In this document: piece by piece, positions 51,510-60,494 of the stretch
Layout of the letters: each line of letters starts with the position of its first letter
How positions within the stretch are numbered: position 1 is the stretch's first letter
Origin: Chloroflexota bacterium
GTDB lineage: Bacteria > Chloroflexota > UBA6077 > FW602-bin22 > CADDYW01
Direction: 5' to 3'
NCBI GenBank assembly: GCA_021324795.1
Contig: JAJPIK010000027.1
Location: 1 to 64,000 of the forward strand
Length of the DNA stretch: 64,000 nucleotides
Program-made: the position numbers and the translations under genes
Notes under the pieces: model-generated
Told to the model about the DNA's origin: nothing
Databases searched by the model: none
Seen by the model: the letters and a program-made list of their open reading frames with translations, nothing else

Positions 51510-53189
51510 GTGTTGTTCGGACGACTTCTGCTTTTCTCAGTTCTGATTGGCCTCGCCGTCATCTCATTCACTGACCCGGCCGTGGCAGCGTCACCAAGCG
51601 AGACGTGGGGGTTCTACGTTACGTACGATCCGGCCTCGCGCCAGTCCTTGTTGACGCACTTACATCAGCTCAACGTGGTGGTCCCGGACTATTTCGGTCT
51701 CACCGCGTCGAATGCAACCGATGGCGCGAACGATCCGACGTTGGACAGCGCCATCAAGGCGGCAGGTGTGCGACTTTTCCCCATGATCCAAAACCGCGCT
51801 CGTTTCGTAGCGCTCAGCCCGACCTTGAATGATCCAGTGCAGCGAGCCACGGCGGTCTCGACCTTGGTGAATCTCGCGCAACGCTACCGCTACGATGGCC
51901 TGACGCTCGACTTCGAAGGCGTTAGCCCAGATGACCGCGCCGGGCTCACGGCGTTCGTTGAGGCGCTGGCAGCCGCGCTCCACGCGCACGGACAACAGCT
52001 TGCGGTCACGGTACCCGCGTCGACCGGGGACATGAGCACCGGCTGGTCCGGTGCCTTTGACGATCGGGCGATTGGTCAGGCTGCTGATTGGGTTGTCGTC
52101 ATGGCCTATGGCTACCGAACTGCACAGAGCAGCCAGCCAGGCCCGATCGCTCCCTTGCCCTGGTTCAGTAGCGTCACCGCTCACGTCGCATCAGAGGTCC
52201 TGGCAGAAAAGCTTATTATCGGCATCGGTGTCTGGGGCTACGATTGGAATGTCAGTCAGCCAGGCAAGGCAAACGTGCTTCGCTATTCAGATGCCCTCGA
52301 ACTCATGAGCCGCTATCCTGGCACGCTGAGCTACGATACGACGGCCGCGTCAGCCCGGTATTCTTATCAAGCGCATGGCGTGGCACATCAGGTCTGGTTT
52401 GAGGACCCAAGTGGGCTCCAGCAGAAAATCATGGCGGCGTTACAGGTGCATGCCGCGGGTGTCGCCTTCTGGCGACTCGGCCAAGAGCCATCGGCGTTGT
52501 GGAGAAATCTGGATGCGCCCAGAGTTGGTGATTTCGCGATCCCGAATGGCTGGTTCTTCACTCAGACCGGCGGAGATACAGGACTTGGCTACCGGGTAAC
52601 GGACGAGGGGGGCGTGCAATTTTGGAGTGAGTTTCGGCGGCTTGGAGGAGTTGCCGTTCTGGGTTATCCGGTCAGCCGTCGCTACGTCGGCACGGACGGA
52701 TTCACCTACCAGGTATTCCAGCGGGGAGTTCTTCAATGGCGACCGGAGCTCGGGGTGGCTTATTTGGCCAATACTTTCGAACAGCTATCCGCGGCCGGTC
52801 AGGACAATCGGTTAAGTGCTCTTGGCATTCCGCTGCCGATCCGCGACGATGGCTCCGGTGGTGATTGGAACCGGGCGCGCGAGACTCGCTTGAAATGGCT
52901 GACGAATCCGGCGATCCGGGCGACCTACTTCGCCAATCCAAATCCTGGGACGATTCGTAGCTGGAATCTTGAGCAATCGATCCAGCTCTATGGCTTGCCG
53001 TCCTCGTTGCCAGTACAGAGCGGACCCTTCATCGTCCAACGCTTTCAGCGCGTTTCGCTTCAGCTCTGGACCGAAAACGTGCCGGGCATGCCGCCAAAAG
53101 GCAGTGTCGTCGGCATTCTCGGAGGGGACTTGCTGAAAGGAGCGGGACTGATACCGCCCGAGGCAGTGGCACCAGAGTCACCGTTTTAA
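51510..53189 (+). CDS. Secreted GH18-like glycosidase with C-terminal LGYP modules
   Basis: 559 residues. Signal peptide of about 27 residues (ends PAVAASP). The barrel has the GH18 signature YDGLTLDFEG with Asp134 and catalytic Glu136, plus WVVVMAYGY and GVAFWRLGQE near 180-190 and 330-340, close to spore-germination/chitinase-like hydrolases that act on peptidoglycan. Residues 350-555 carry the module shared with the protease at 44659: FWSEFRRLG, LGYPVSRRY, then NPAIRATYFA and FIVQRFQRVSLQLW. GTG 51510 (or TTG 51513) follows GGAGGA at 51501-51506. Confidence 0.85.
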   Translation: MLFGRLLLFSVLIGLAVISFTDPAVAASPSETWGFYVTYDPASRQSLLTHLHQLNVVVPDYFGLTASNATDGANDPTLDSAIKAAGVRLFPMIQNRARFVALSPTLNDPVQRATAVSTLVNLAQRYRYDGLTLDFEGVSPDDRAGLTAFVEALAAALHAHGQQLAVTVPASTGDMSTGWSGAFDDRAIGQAADWVVVMAYGYRTAQSSQPGPIAPLPWFSSVTAHVASEVLAEKLIIGIGVWGYDWNVSQPGKANVLRYSDALELMSRYPGTLSYDTTAASARYSYQAHGVAHQVWFEDPSGLQQKIMAALQVHAAGVAFWRLGQEPSALWRNLDAPRVGDFAIPNGWFFTQTGGDTGLGYRVTDEGGVQFWSEFRRLGGVAVLGYPVSRRYVGTDGFTYQVFQRGVLQWRPELGVAYLANTFEQLSAAGQDNRLSALGIPLPIRDDGSGGDWNRARETRLKWLTNPAIRATYFANPNPGTIRSWNLEQSIQLYGLPSSLPVQSGPFIVQRFQRVSLQLWTENVPGMPPKGSVVGILGGDLLKGAGLIPPEAVAPESPF

Positions 53190-53959
53190 ACCGAGGACTC
53201 CGCTCTCACCGGATTTCGCAATGTCCCGACCCCTTCGATCTCTACTTCCACTACGTCCCCGTCCTTTAGCGGACCGCTGCCGGCCGGTGTTCCGGTGAGA
53301 ATCACGTCACCGGGGACCAGCGTCATGATCTTTGAAATGTAGCTCACCAGATCGCAGGCACTAAAGTGGAGCAGTCCGGTCGAGGTCGCTTGGCGCGTCT
53401 CGCCGTTGACTCGCGTGATCAGTTGGCATTTGGCTGGGTCGAGATCCGTGGCGATACAGGGGCCCAATGGACAGAACGTATCGAAGCCTTTTGCCTTCGC
53501 CCACTGTCCCTCACGTCGCTGAACGTCACGCGCGGTGACGTCGTTGCTGCAGGTAAATCCGAAGATATACTCTCTCGCATGGGCTGGACTGACGTTGCGT
53601 GTATTCCGTCCGATGATGACCGCTAGCTCTCCTTCAAAATCAATGCGCGTCGACATTCGTGGCCAAACGATTGCCTCACCGGTCCCAATTACGGACGAAG
53701 GGGGTTTGAAGGAAATAATCGGCTCTTCAGGCACCGCCGGCAGCCCTTCCTGAGCCGGGTTTCGGTAATTAAGGCCGACCGCGATGATCTTGGTCGGTAC
53801 ACACGGTGGCAAGAGGACGATTTCCTTCATTGAACCGACGAGCAACCCGAGTTCGTGCGAGGTGGAGGTGAATGGGTTACCTTCCAGGGTGTAGACGTCG
53901 GCGCCATGGAGGACACCGTAGGCTGGCCGGCCGTTTTGGAGGAAACGAATGAGCTTCAC
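53186..53959 (-). CDS. Fumarylacetoacetate hydrolase family protein
   Basis: 257 residues. Metal ligands are in DFEGELAVIIG near residue 105-115 and the conserved FGFTCSNDVTARDVQ and GTPAGSGPLKDGDVVEVEIEG follow. Members hydrolyse C-C bonds or decarboxylate keto acids, for example in aromatic or homoprotocatechuate breakdown. Its stop codon overlaps the end of the GH18-like gene by 4 bases, tail to tail. Stands alone. Confidence 0.9.
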   Translation of the reverse strand: MKLIRFLQNGRPAYGVLHGADVYTLEGNPFTSTSHELGLLVGSMKEIVLLPPCVPTKIIAVGLNYRNPAQEGLPAVPEEPIISFKPPSSVIGTGEAIVWPRMSTRIDFEGELAVIIGRNTRNVSPAHAREYIFGFTCSNDVTARDVQRREGQWAKAKGFDTFCPLGPCIATDLDPAKCQLITRVNGETRQATSTGLLHFSACDLVSYISKIMTLVPGDVILTGTPAGSGPLKDGDVVEVEIEGVGTLRNPVRAESSV

Positions 53960-54122
53960 GTTTTCGCCTGACTCGCCTTCCCGGTCAGGTTTGGCGGGTT
54001 ATCGCCGAGTGGTAGTTGCCGGTGCGCTGAAGTCGTCCCAGCCGAGACGTACACGTTTCATGTCCTCTTTCCACCGAACAAAGTATACACATCGGACCCC
54101 GCCACGGCAACTGACGAGAGAC

Positions 54123-54848
54123 CTAGGGCTGGCTCACTGGGCTTGTTACGGTGCTACGAACGCTGGTTGCTGTTTTGGTCGGAATCACCGTGGGTGACGG
54201 GCTATGTATCGTCGTCGGAGTAGCCGTGGGCGACGTGATGGCGACATGGGTCGAAGTTGGACTGGGCGGCGTCGCGGTGAAGACCCCGGTGGTTGGCGAC
54301 GGCTTTACCTCGGTCGAAGTGGCGACAGCAGTTGACGTCGCGGTCGCGCGCTCAGTGGCCGTGGCGACGGGGATTTCCGTGGCGGTCGGTGGCATCGTCG
54401 GCTTGGGATGCGGTGTGTGTGTAGGGAGATGCCGCGGCGTTGGCCTGGGCGTGGCCGGACGGGCGGTTGGGTAAACGCGCTCGAGGACTGGTGTCCAAGT
54501 CGGATTTAGCTCAACCGTCGGCACCGGCGTATCGAAAACTTCCTCGGTTGCAGTCGCTGTTGGGAAGGGCGTTGGTGACATCGTCAACGTGGGCGAAGCC
54601 GTTGCCGTGGCGGTTGACACGATCGAGTTGTCCACGATACTGACTGGTGACGTGGGTATGGGGGGGGATGCAGAGGTGGTGGGTAGCGGGGTGCTAACCT
54701 CCGCGAGGTGCATTCGATCGGCGACGATAATCGCGGCAATGCCAAGAAGGTAAACCGCCGAGATTCCTAAGAAGGCGACGATGATTGTGGTTCGCTGAGC
54801 GGTCGGGTGCGCCCAGAACGCACGAACCCATTCGACAATACTGCTCAA
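54123..54848 (-). CDS. Membrane-anchored Thr/Ser/Pro-rich protein
   Basis: 241 residues. A cytoplasmic N terminus with VEWVRAFWAHPTAQR, one membrane helix at 21-43, and then about 195 residues of low-complexity Thr/Pro/Ser/Ala sequence with no folded domain. Such tails are likely O-glycosylated spacers or wall-spanning linkers in Chloroflexota. Start overlaps the serA stop (ATGA), so it is co-transcribed with serA, an odd partner. Confidence 0.7.
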   Translation of the reverse strand: MSSIVEWVRAFWAHPTAQRTTIIVAFLGISAVYLLGIAAIIVADRMHLAEVSTPLPTTSASPPIPTSPVSIVDNSIVSTATATASPTLTMSPTPFPTATATEEVFDTPVPTVELNPTWTPVLERVYPTARPATPRPTPRHLPTHTPHPKPTMPPTATEIPVATATERATATSTAVATSTEVKPSPTTGVFTATPPSPTSTHVAITSPTATPTTIHSPSPTVIPTKTATSVRSTVTSPVSQP

Positions 54849-56464
54849 AGCTGTACGAGCCGTGCCGCTTGAATTGGCGTTTCCGAGATAATCCTCTGGT
54901 AGAGGGACTGGTCAATTGGCTCGTCAACCGCGAGAACCATCATTGCTTCGCCACGGGGCTGCAGGCGTCCGACCTGCATAGCCGAAATGTTGACGTCACC
55001 TGCGCCAAGTAATGTGCCAATCCGACCAACGACGCCAGGCTGATCGACGTGGTGAACGAAGAACAGATAGCCCTCGGAGAGAACCACGTCAATCCGGTAC
55101 TGGTCAACCCGAACGAGGTGAGGCTCTGCATTGAGCACGGTCCCTGCCAGTTCTTGAATGAAACCACCTCGGCCCGGCACGCGCAGTGAGATCAGGTTAG
55201 CGTAGTTCTCCTGAGGGGTCGAGCAACGGGCCTCGACGATCTGGAGGCCCCGGGTGCGGGCCAGCAAGAGCGCGTTGACTAGATTGACGTGCTCGGGCGA
55301 TGCCGAAGAGAGTAATCCCTTGACGACCGCGGACTTGACGGCAGTCACGTCAAGGTCAGCGATCTGACCAGCGTAGGTAATCTCGATCCTGGAGAGGTGT
55401 TGATCGGTGAGCTGGCTCATCAACTCGCCGAGTCGCTCTCCAAGGGCGACGTACGGACCAAGCGCGGCGAGGCTCTCGGGCAGAATCGCGGGCGCATTCA
55501 CCGCGTAGCGGACCGGTTGGCCTTCCAGCACCGCGATAATCTGCTGAGCGACCTCGACCGACGCGGCGACCTGGGCTTCTTCGGTCGATGCCCCAAGGTG
55601 TGGCGTGAAGACAACGTTCGGTGCTTCCAGGAGGGCTCGGTTGGTCGGAGGCTCCTGAGCAAACACGTCGAGCGCGGCGCCAGCCACTTTCCCACTGGTC
55701 AATCCTTGGACAAGCGCGTCTTCCTCGATGACGCCACCGCGCGCACAGTTGACGATGCGAACACCCGTCTTCATCTGTTCGAACTGGCTCGTGCCCAATA
55801 GATTGCGAGTCGACGCGGTCAAGGGCACGTGTACAGTGATCAGATCCGCTTGCCCGATGAGCTGCTCGAGTGGTAACAGCTCGACACCGATTCGTGACGC
55901 GTACTCGGCGTTAACGAACGGATCACTGCCAATAAGGCGAACGTCGAAGGCAGCCAAGCGACGGGCAACTTCTGCGCCGATGTTGCCGAGGCCAATAATT
56001 CCTACTGTTTTGCCCTTGAGCTCAGTCCCGACAAAACGATTCCGCTCCCAGCGGCCGGCGATAACCGACTGATGCGCCTGTGGAATACGCCGAAACAGCG
56101 AAAGAATCAAGGCAATGGTGTGCTCCGCGGCGGCGACCGCGACGGCGGTTGGGGCATTGACGACGACGATGCCGTGTCGGCTTGCCGCCTCGACATCGAT
56201 GTTATCGGTTCCAATCCCTGCTCGGCCGATCACGCGGAGATTCTTAGCGGCTTCGATCATCTCCCGAGTTACTCGGGTACGACTTCGAACTACCAGGGCG
56301 ACACAATTAGGGATGATCGCGAGGAGTTCGTCCGGACTGATTGTCGGGTGGACATGAACATCGCCGAATTCTTGAAGGGCTCGAATGCCATCGTCGGCGA
56401 TGGTGTCGGCAACGATGATGTGGGGTGGGGCTGCGATTGTGTTCGCTTTCAAAACCAAGTACAC
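54845..56464 (-). CDS. serA: D-3-phosphoglycerate dehydrogenase
   Basis: First step of serine synthesis: 3-phosphoglycerate to phosphohydroxypyruvate with NAD. 539 residues, the long form: catalytic/NAD domains (GIIGLGNIGAEVARRL near 145, NCARGGVIEEDAL near 231, catalytic His in TPHLGASTEEAQ near 290), an intervening ASB domain at about 325-455 and a C-terminal ACT domain that senses serine. GTG 56464 has GAGG 4 bases upstream. Divergent from moxR with 54 bases between. Confidence 0.96.
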   Translation of the reverse strand: MYLVLKANTIAAPPHIIVADTIADDGIRALQEFGDVHVHPTISPDELLAIIPNCVALVVRSRTRVTREMIEAAKNLRVIGRAGIGTDNIDVEAASRHGIVVVNAPTAVAVAAAEHTIALILSLFRRIPQAHQSVIAGRWERNRFVGTELKGKTVGIIGLGNIGAEVARRLAAFDVRLIGSDPFVNAEYASRIGVELLPLEQLIGQADLITVHVPLTASTRNLLGTSQFEQMKTGVRIVNCARGGVIEEDALVQGLTSGKVAGAALDVFAQEPPTNRALLEAPNVVFTPHLGASTEEAQVAASVEVAQQIIAVLEGQPVRYAVNAPAILPESLAALGPYVALGERLGELMSQLTDQHLSRIEITYAGQIADLDVTAVKSAVVKGLLSSASPEHVNLVNALLLARTRGLQIVEARCSTPQENYANLISLRVPGRGGFIQELAGTVLNAEPHLVRVDQYRIDVVLSEGYLFFVHHVDQPGVVGRIGTLLGAGDVNISAMQVGRLQPRGEAMMVLAVDEPIDQSLYQRIISETPIQAARLVQL

Positions 56465-56518
56465 TAGCCTCGGAGTTTTACTCTCACACTATAAGACAAA
56501 CCGGGAAGGCGGGTCAAG

Positions 56519-57469
56519 GTGGCCTCAGTTAAAGAATTCGCGACGGCTGTCATCGACAATGTCGAGAAGGTCATCGTCGGAAAGCGAGCGGTGATCGAGC
56601 TGATGGTCGTGGCGATCCTCTGCGAGGGGCACGTCTTGCTCGAAGACGTACCGGGCGTTGGCAAGACAATGCTTGCCCGCTCACTGGCCGCGTCGCTCGG
56701 CGGTGTGTTTCGCCGGATTCAGTTCACGCCGGACCTCTTGCCTAATGACGTCACCGGGGTCTCAGTCTACAATCAGCGCACCCAGGAATTCGAATTTCGA
56801 CCTGGGCCAGCATTTGCGAACGTCCTGCTCGCCGACGAAGTTAATCGTGCTACCCCACGAACCCAATCCAGTCTGTTGGAATGCATGGGGGAGCGTCAGA
56901 TCTCGGTCGACGGGGTCACCCGAACCTTGCCGCGGCCGTTTCTGGTCCTGGCAACCCAAAATCCGGTCGAGTTCGAAGGCACGTTCACGTTACCGGAAGC
57001 ACAGCTCGACCGCTTCCTACTCCGACTGAGCATCGGCTACCCGGATTTCGACGATGAGCGCCAGATCATCGCAAATCTCCAACACGGGCATCCGATCGAT
57101 CGTCTCAGCAAAGTCGCCGATACCTCGGACGTCCTGGCGATGCAGGAAATGATCGCCGATGTCTACGTCGAGGATTCGCTGCGAGACTACGTCGTGCGAC
57201 TGGTCCGTGCCACGCGTTCACACCCGGACGTGGCACTCGGGGCGAGCCCACGCGGCACCCTTGCGCTTTTTAAGGCTTCCCAGGCGCTCGCGGCAATTCG
57301 CGATCGTGACTATGTTATTCCCGACGACCTGAAGTACCTAGCCCCCTATGCCCTGGCCCATCGGCTCATTGTCAAGCCAGAAAGCCAGTTGCGGGGTCGA
57401 ACCGGGACGCAGATTCTCCAAAGTATTTTGAGTGAGCTCGACGTGCCGGTGGCGATGTCAGGACGGTGA
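56519..57469 (+). CDS. MoxR-family AAA ATPase
   Basis: 316 residues. Walker A is GVGKTMLA near 46, Walker B VLLADEVNRA near 107, sensor 1 ATQNPVE near 150 and the SPRGTLALFKASQAL sensor 2 region near 243. MoxR ATPases act as chaperones that insert metals or mature partner proteins with VWA/DUF58 domains. Here DUF58 follows at once (stop then GTG), then a DUF4129 protein. GTG start with GGAAGG 9 bases upstream. Confidence 0.95.
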   Translation: MASVKEFATAVIDNVEKVIVGKRAVIELMVVAILCEGHVLLEDVPGVGKTMLARSLAASLGGVFRRIQFTPDLLPNDVTGVSVYNQRTQEFEFRPGPAFANVLLADEVNRATPRTQSSLLECMGERQISVDGVTRTLPRPFLVLATQNPVEFEGTFTLPEAQLDRFLLRLSIGYPDFDDERQIIANLQHGHPIDRLSKVADTSDVLAMQEMIADVYVEDSLRDYVVRLVRATRSHPDVALGASPRGTLALFKASQALAAIRDRDYVIPDDLKYLAPYALAHRLIVKPESQLRGRTGTQILQSILSELDVPVAMSGR

Positions 57470-58684
57470 GTGGTGTTTAGCCTCCTGCCAGCCGCGGTGA
57501 TCCTCTTCGTCATTGCCTCGCTTTTCAAGATCAGCTTCATCTACAACGTTTCCTATCTCCTCTTCGCGGTCTATTTCTTTGCGACCTTTTGGAGCCAGCG
57601 GACGATGAACGATCTGCGGGTGACGCGGTCGTATCAGGAGCGGGCCCTGTTGGGAGACGTGGTCGAGGTTAGGTTAGAGATCGAGAACCGTGGCTGGCTA
57701 CCCATTCCATGGCTGTTTTTTCACGATCGCTTACCGCTGGCTCTGATCAGCCCCCCCTTTTTTCGTCGTTTGATCTCCCTCCAACCCCATGAAAAGCGGT
57801 GCTTTCGCTACGAGCTCCATTGCCGACAGCGAGGCTGGTACCAGATTGGCCCTTTGACGGCCGGCCTGGGCGATGTTTTCGGACTGAGTTTCCGCCAACG
57901 TGACTACGCGGCCGGTGTTCATCTGACCGTTTACCCGAAGATTCTTCCGCTCGATGAGCTCGGCTTCCCGTCAAAGTCACCCTTCGGTGACCTTCGAACG
58001 CGTCAGCTTCTCTACGAGGATCCCTCGCGGGTCGTCGGCGTACGCGATTACCAAACCGGTGACAGTCTCCGCAAGATTAATTGGAAGGTATCGGCCAGCT
58101 CCGGCAGGCTTCAGGTCCGTAAGCTCGAACCAGCTATGACCCTGGAAACAGTGGTGCTGCTGAACGTGAATCGTTCTGAGTACGATCGACAGCACGCCTA
58201 CGCGGGCGCCGAGCAGGCGATCGTCGTTGCGGCAAGCGTCATTAACCATCTGGCAGGATTACGTCAGGAGATCGGTCTGCTAACCAACGGAGTCGATCCG
58301 GCGGTGCCGGACGCGACCGGTCTCGCTGGTTATCTGCCTGGCAAAGGTCGAGCTCATCTGATCTCGATCCTGGAATTGCTTGGTCGATTGAACGTCGTCG
58401 ACGAGCGACCATTCTGGTCCGAGTTGCGTCCCGAATTCCAACGGTTGCCCTGGGGGGCAACTCTCGTCGTCGTCACACCACGCGAAACGCCGGAGCTTTT
58501 GGAGACAATAATGCCTTTGCGCCGTGCCGGTTTTAACGTCGTGCTCGTCTACGTCGACTATCCCAATGCGCTGGTCTGGGAACCGGCCCAGCGGCATGCC
58601 GCGACGCTTGGTCTAACCGCCTACCGGATTTGGCGCGACGACGACGTGGAGATCTGGCGTCGTCTGGCGCGCACCGGGGTCTGA
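57470..58684 (+). CDS. DUF58 domain membrane protein
   Basis: 404 residues. Two N-terminal helices (about 5-20 and 25-45), a beta-rich region, and DUF58 with VVGVRDYQTGDSLRKINWK near 188-206, then a VWA-like C-terminal fold without a clear metal motif. It begins at the base after the moxR stop. Longer and membrane-bound, unlike the shorter soluble DUF58 protein at 17163. Confidence 0.9.
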   Translation: MVFSLLPAAVILFVIASLFKISFIYNVSYLLFAVYFFATFWSQRTMNDLRVTRSYQERALLGDVVEVRLEIENRGWLPIPWLFFHDRLPLALISPPFFRRLISLQPHEKRCFRYELHCRQRGWYQIGPLTAGLGDVFGLSFRQRDYAAGVHLTVYPKILPLDELGFPSKSPFGDLRTRQLLYEDPSRVVGVRDYQTGDSLRKINWKVSASSGRLQVRKLEPAMTLETVVLLNVNRSEYDRQHAYAGAEQAIVVAASVINHLAGLRQEIGLLTNGVDPAVPDATGLAGYLPGKGRAHLISILELLGRLNVVDERPFWSELRPEFQRLPWGATLVVVTPRETPELLETIMPLRRAGFNVVLVYVDYPNALVWEPAQRHAATLGLTAYRIWRDDDVEIWRRLARTGV

Positions 58685-58699
58685 GACGAATCTGAGACT

Positions 58700-60424
58700 A
58701 TGGACGGACGAATCGACCGCTTCGATAATGGATCAGCCGGGTCAAGCCCTGAGCTCACTGGCTGGTCGAAGCGAATTTTGCCTCCTGATCACATCCCTGA
58801 CCGTCGGGTTGACAGCCGCACCTGGGCTGAAGCCATTTTCGAACCGGTTGCCTTGATCGGTGCCCTGGTCTGCTTCGTTCTCGGAATTGTTGGCTTAGGT
58901 GTGGCCGTGGTCCCGACGTGGGATACGGCCTTTATCGCCCCGCTTACCGTCATGGTCGGCGTCGAGGCGTTCCTCTACGTCCGTGGTCTCGAGAGGCCCC
59001 GTTTCATTGCTCGCGACTGGCTCGTCTACCTCGTTCCGCCGCTTTTCTTGACTCGATTTCTTCCCTATCTGTTCGAACGAGACGTCAATGTCGGGCAAGA
59101 TATTTTAGCCTGGTGGAACAATCCTGGCTCATTTTTCACGGCCGCCTTTGTTGTCGACGCGCTCATCATCCTGCTGGCTTGGACGATTATTTACTGGTGT
59201 ACCCACTACCTGAATCAGCTTCGAGTACAGCCGGGTGAGCTCAGCGATTCGCAAAACGCGTCAATTCAGCGGGCGTACGAGGACACCACGCGAGCGCTGG
59301 ATCATTCCGAGCCGTTGCGCCAGCTTGGCCGGATCTATCTGACCGGTGGCGTCATCCTGGTCATCCTTGGCGCGCTGGCCTCGATTGGCACGCAACAACT
59401 GTTTACCTTCAACGCGCTCGAACAACTGATTGGTTTTCAGCGGCCGGCAGTCCAGCTCGTTCTCGCCAACGTCTTGCTTTATTTCGTGCTCGGCCTATTG
59501 CTCCTCGGAGAAGCTCATTTCGTTCGGCAGCGCACTCTCTGGCGAATCGATCGTTTAGCGATTCCTAATGAGGTCGAGAATCGCTGGATTGGCTCGGTGT
59601 TAGTATTAGTCGTCGTGGCGACACTCGTTGCCTTCATTTTGCCCACCAGCTATGCAATGACTCTCGGCGATCTGATTAGCGGCTTGTTCTTCGCAGTTAC
59701 CGAGGTCTTGGCGCTGATTGCCGCCGCGGTCTTCTACATTATCTTTCTCATTGCATCCCTCTTTCCGCGCCAGAGTGGGCCGGCGCACCCAGCGCCGGCC
59801 ATGGCGCCGTTTCCGCTAACCCCGACCGCAGCGCCGCCGACCGGATCATCGCCGCTCGATACCATCCGATCGCTCATCTTCTGGGCGCTCGCCCTCGGGA
59901 TTGTTGCCTATTCACTCAGCGTTCTCTGGAGGCGGCGGGGTGGCTGGCCGATTCAGATCGCCTGGTTGACTATTTTGCGACTCCCTTATGGCTTTCTGCG
60001 CAGCTTGCTGAGCTTGGTTCGTCGTGTCGGACGGGAAGTCGCCGAGGCCATGGCTCATGCCGTGCCCAGTTTTTTCCGACAAGCTCCGCCAGCCATCGTT
60101 CGTCCTTTCCGTCTGGTATCGTTAACGCGCATGAACCCGCGCGAGCGGATCGAATATTTCTATCTCTCGATTTGTGAGCGGGCGGCTCGACTTGGGCATC
60201 CGCGCCCGCAAGGGACGACGCCGGTCGAATACGAGGCAATGCTCCGTCGGGATCTACCAGTGGTTGACCCCGAGATGACGGCGTTGACCGAAGCGTTCGT
60301 TGAAGCACGCTACGGGCCGCGAGCGGTCTCGGCCGAGCAAGCCCAGACCGTGCGTAGACGTTGGCAAGCGTTGAAGTTAAAGCTCCGGCAGGCGCGCCTA
60401 TTGCGGGCGAAGCGTTCCCCGTAG
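58700..60424 (+). CDS. DUF4129 domain multi-pass membrane protein
   Basis: 574 residues. Eight or so membrane helices between about 48 and 355, a Pro-rich loop, one more helix near 395-410, and a C-terminal cytoplasmic DUF4129 domain (CERAARLGHPRPQGTTPVEYE, then ALTEAFVEARYG). DUF4129 proteins accompany MoxR and DUF58 and often lie next to transglutaminase-like proteins; no transglutaminase gene is here. Fifteen bases after DUF58. Confidence 0.87.
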   Translation: MDGRIDRFDNGSAGSSPELTGWSKRILPPDHIPDRRVDSRTWAEAIFEPVALIGALVCFVLGIVGLGVAVVPTWDTAFIAPLTVMVGVEAFLYVRGLERPRFIARDWLVYLVPPLFLTRFLPYLFERDVNVGQDILAWWNNPGSFFTAAFVVDALIILLAWTIIYWCTHYLNQLRVQPGELSDSQNASIQRAYEDTTRALDHSEPLRQLGRIYLTGGVILVILGALASIGTQQLFTFNALEQLIGFQRPAVQLVLANVLLYFVLGLLLLGEAHFVRQRTLWRIDRLAIPNEVENRWIGSVLVLVVVATLVAFILPTSYAMTLGDLISGLFFAVTEVLALIAAAVFYIIFLIASLFPRQSGPAHPAPAMAPFPLTPTAAPPTGSSPLDTIRSLIFWALALGIVAYSLSVLWRRRGGWPIQIAWLTILRLPYGFLRSLLSLVRRVGREVAEAMAHAVPSFFRQAPPAIVRPFRLVSLTRMNPRERIEYFYLSICERAARLGHPRPQGTTPVEYEAMLRRDLPVVDPEMTALTEAFVEARYGPRAVSAEQAQTVRRRWQALKLKLRQARLLRAKRSP

Positions 60425-60494
60425 GTGTGGTAAAATGAGCCGTGATTGCGCTGAAATAATGCGCGTCCGGTTGTCAATTACCACGGAGGGCGTT

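Noticed and set aside
54151-54474. Plus-strand Val/Gly-rich open frame
   Set aside because: Antisense of the Thr/Pro/Ser-rich tail of the 54123-54848 gene; low complexity, no start signals.
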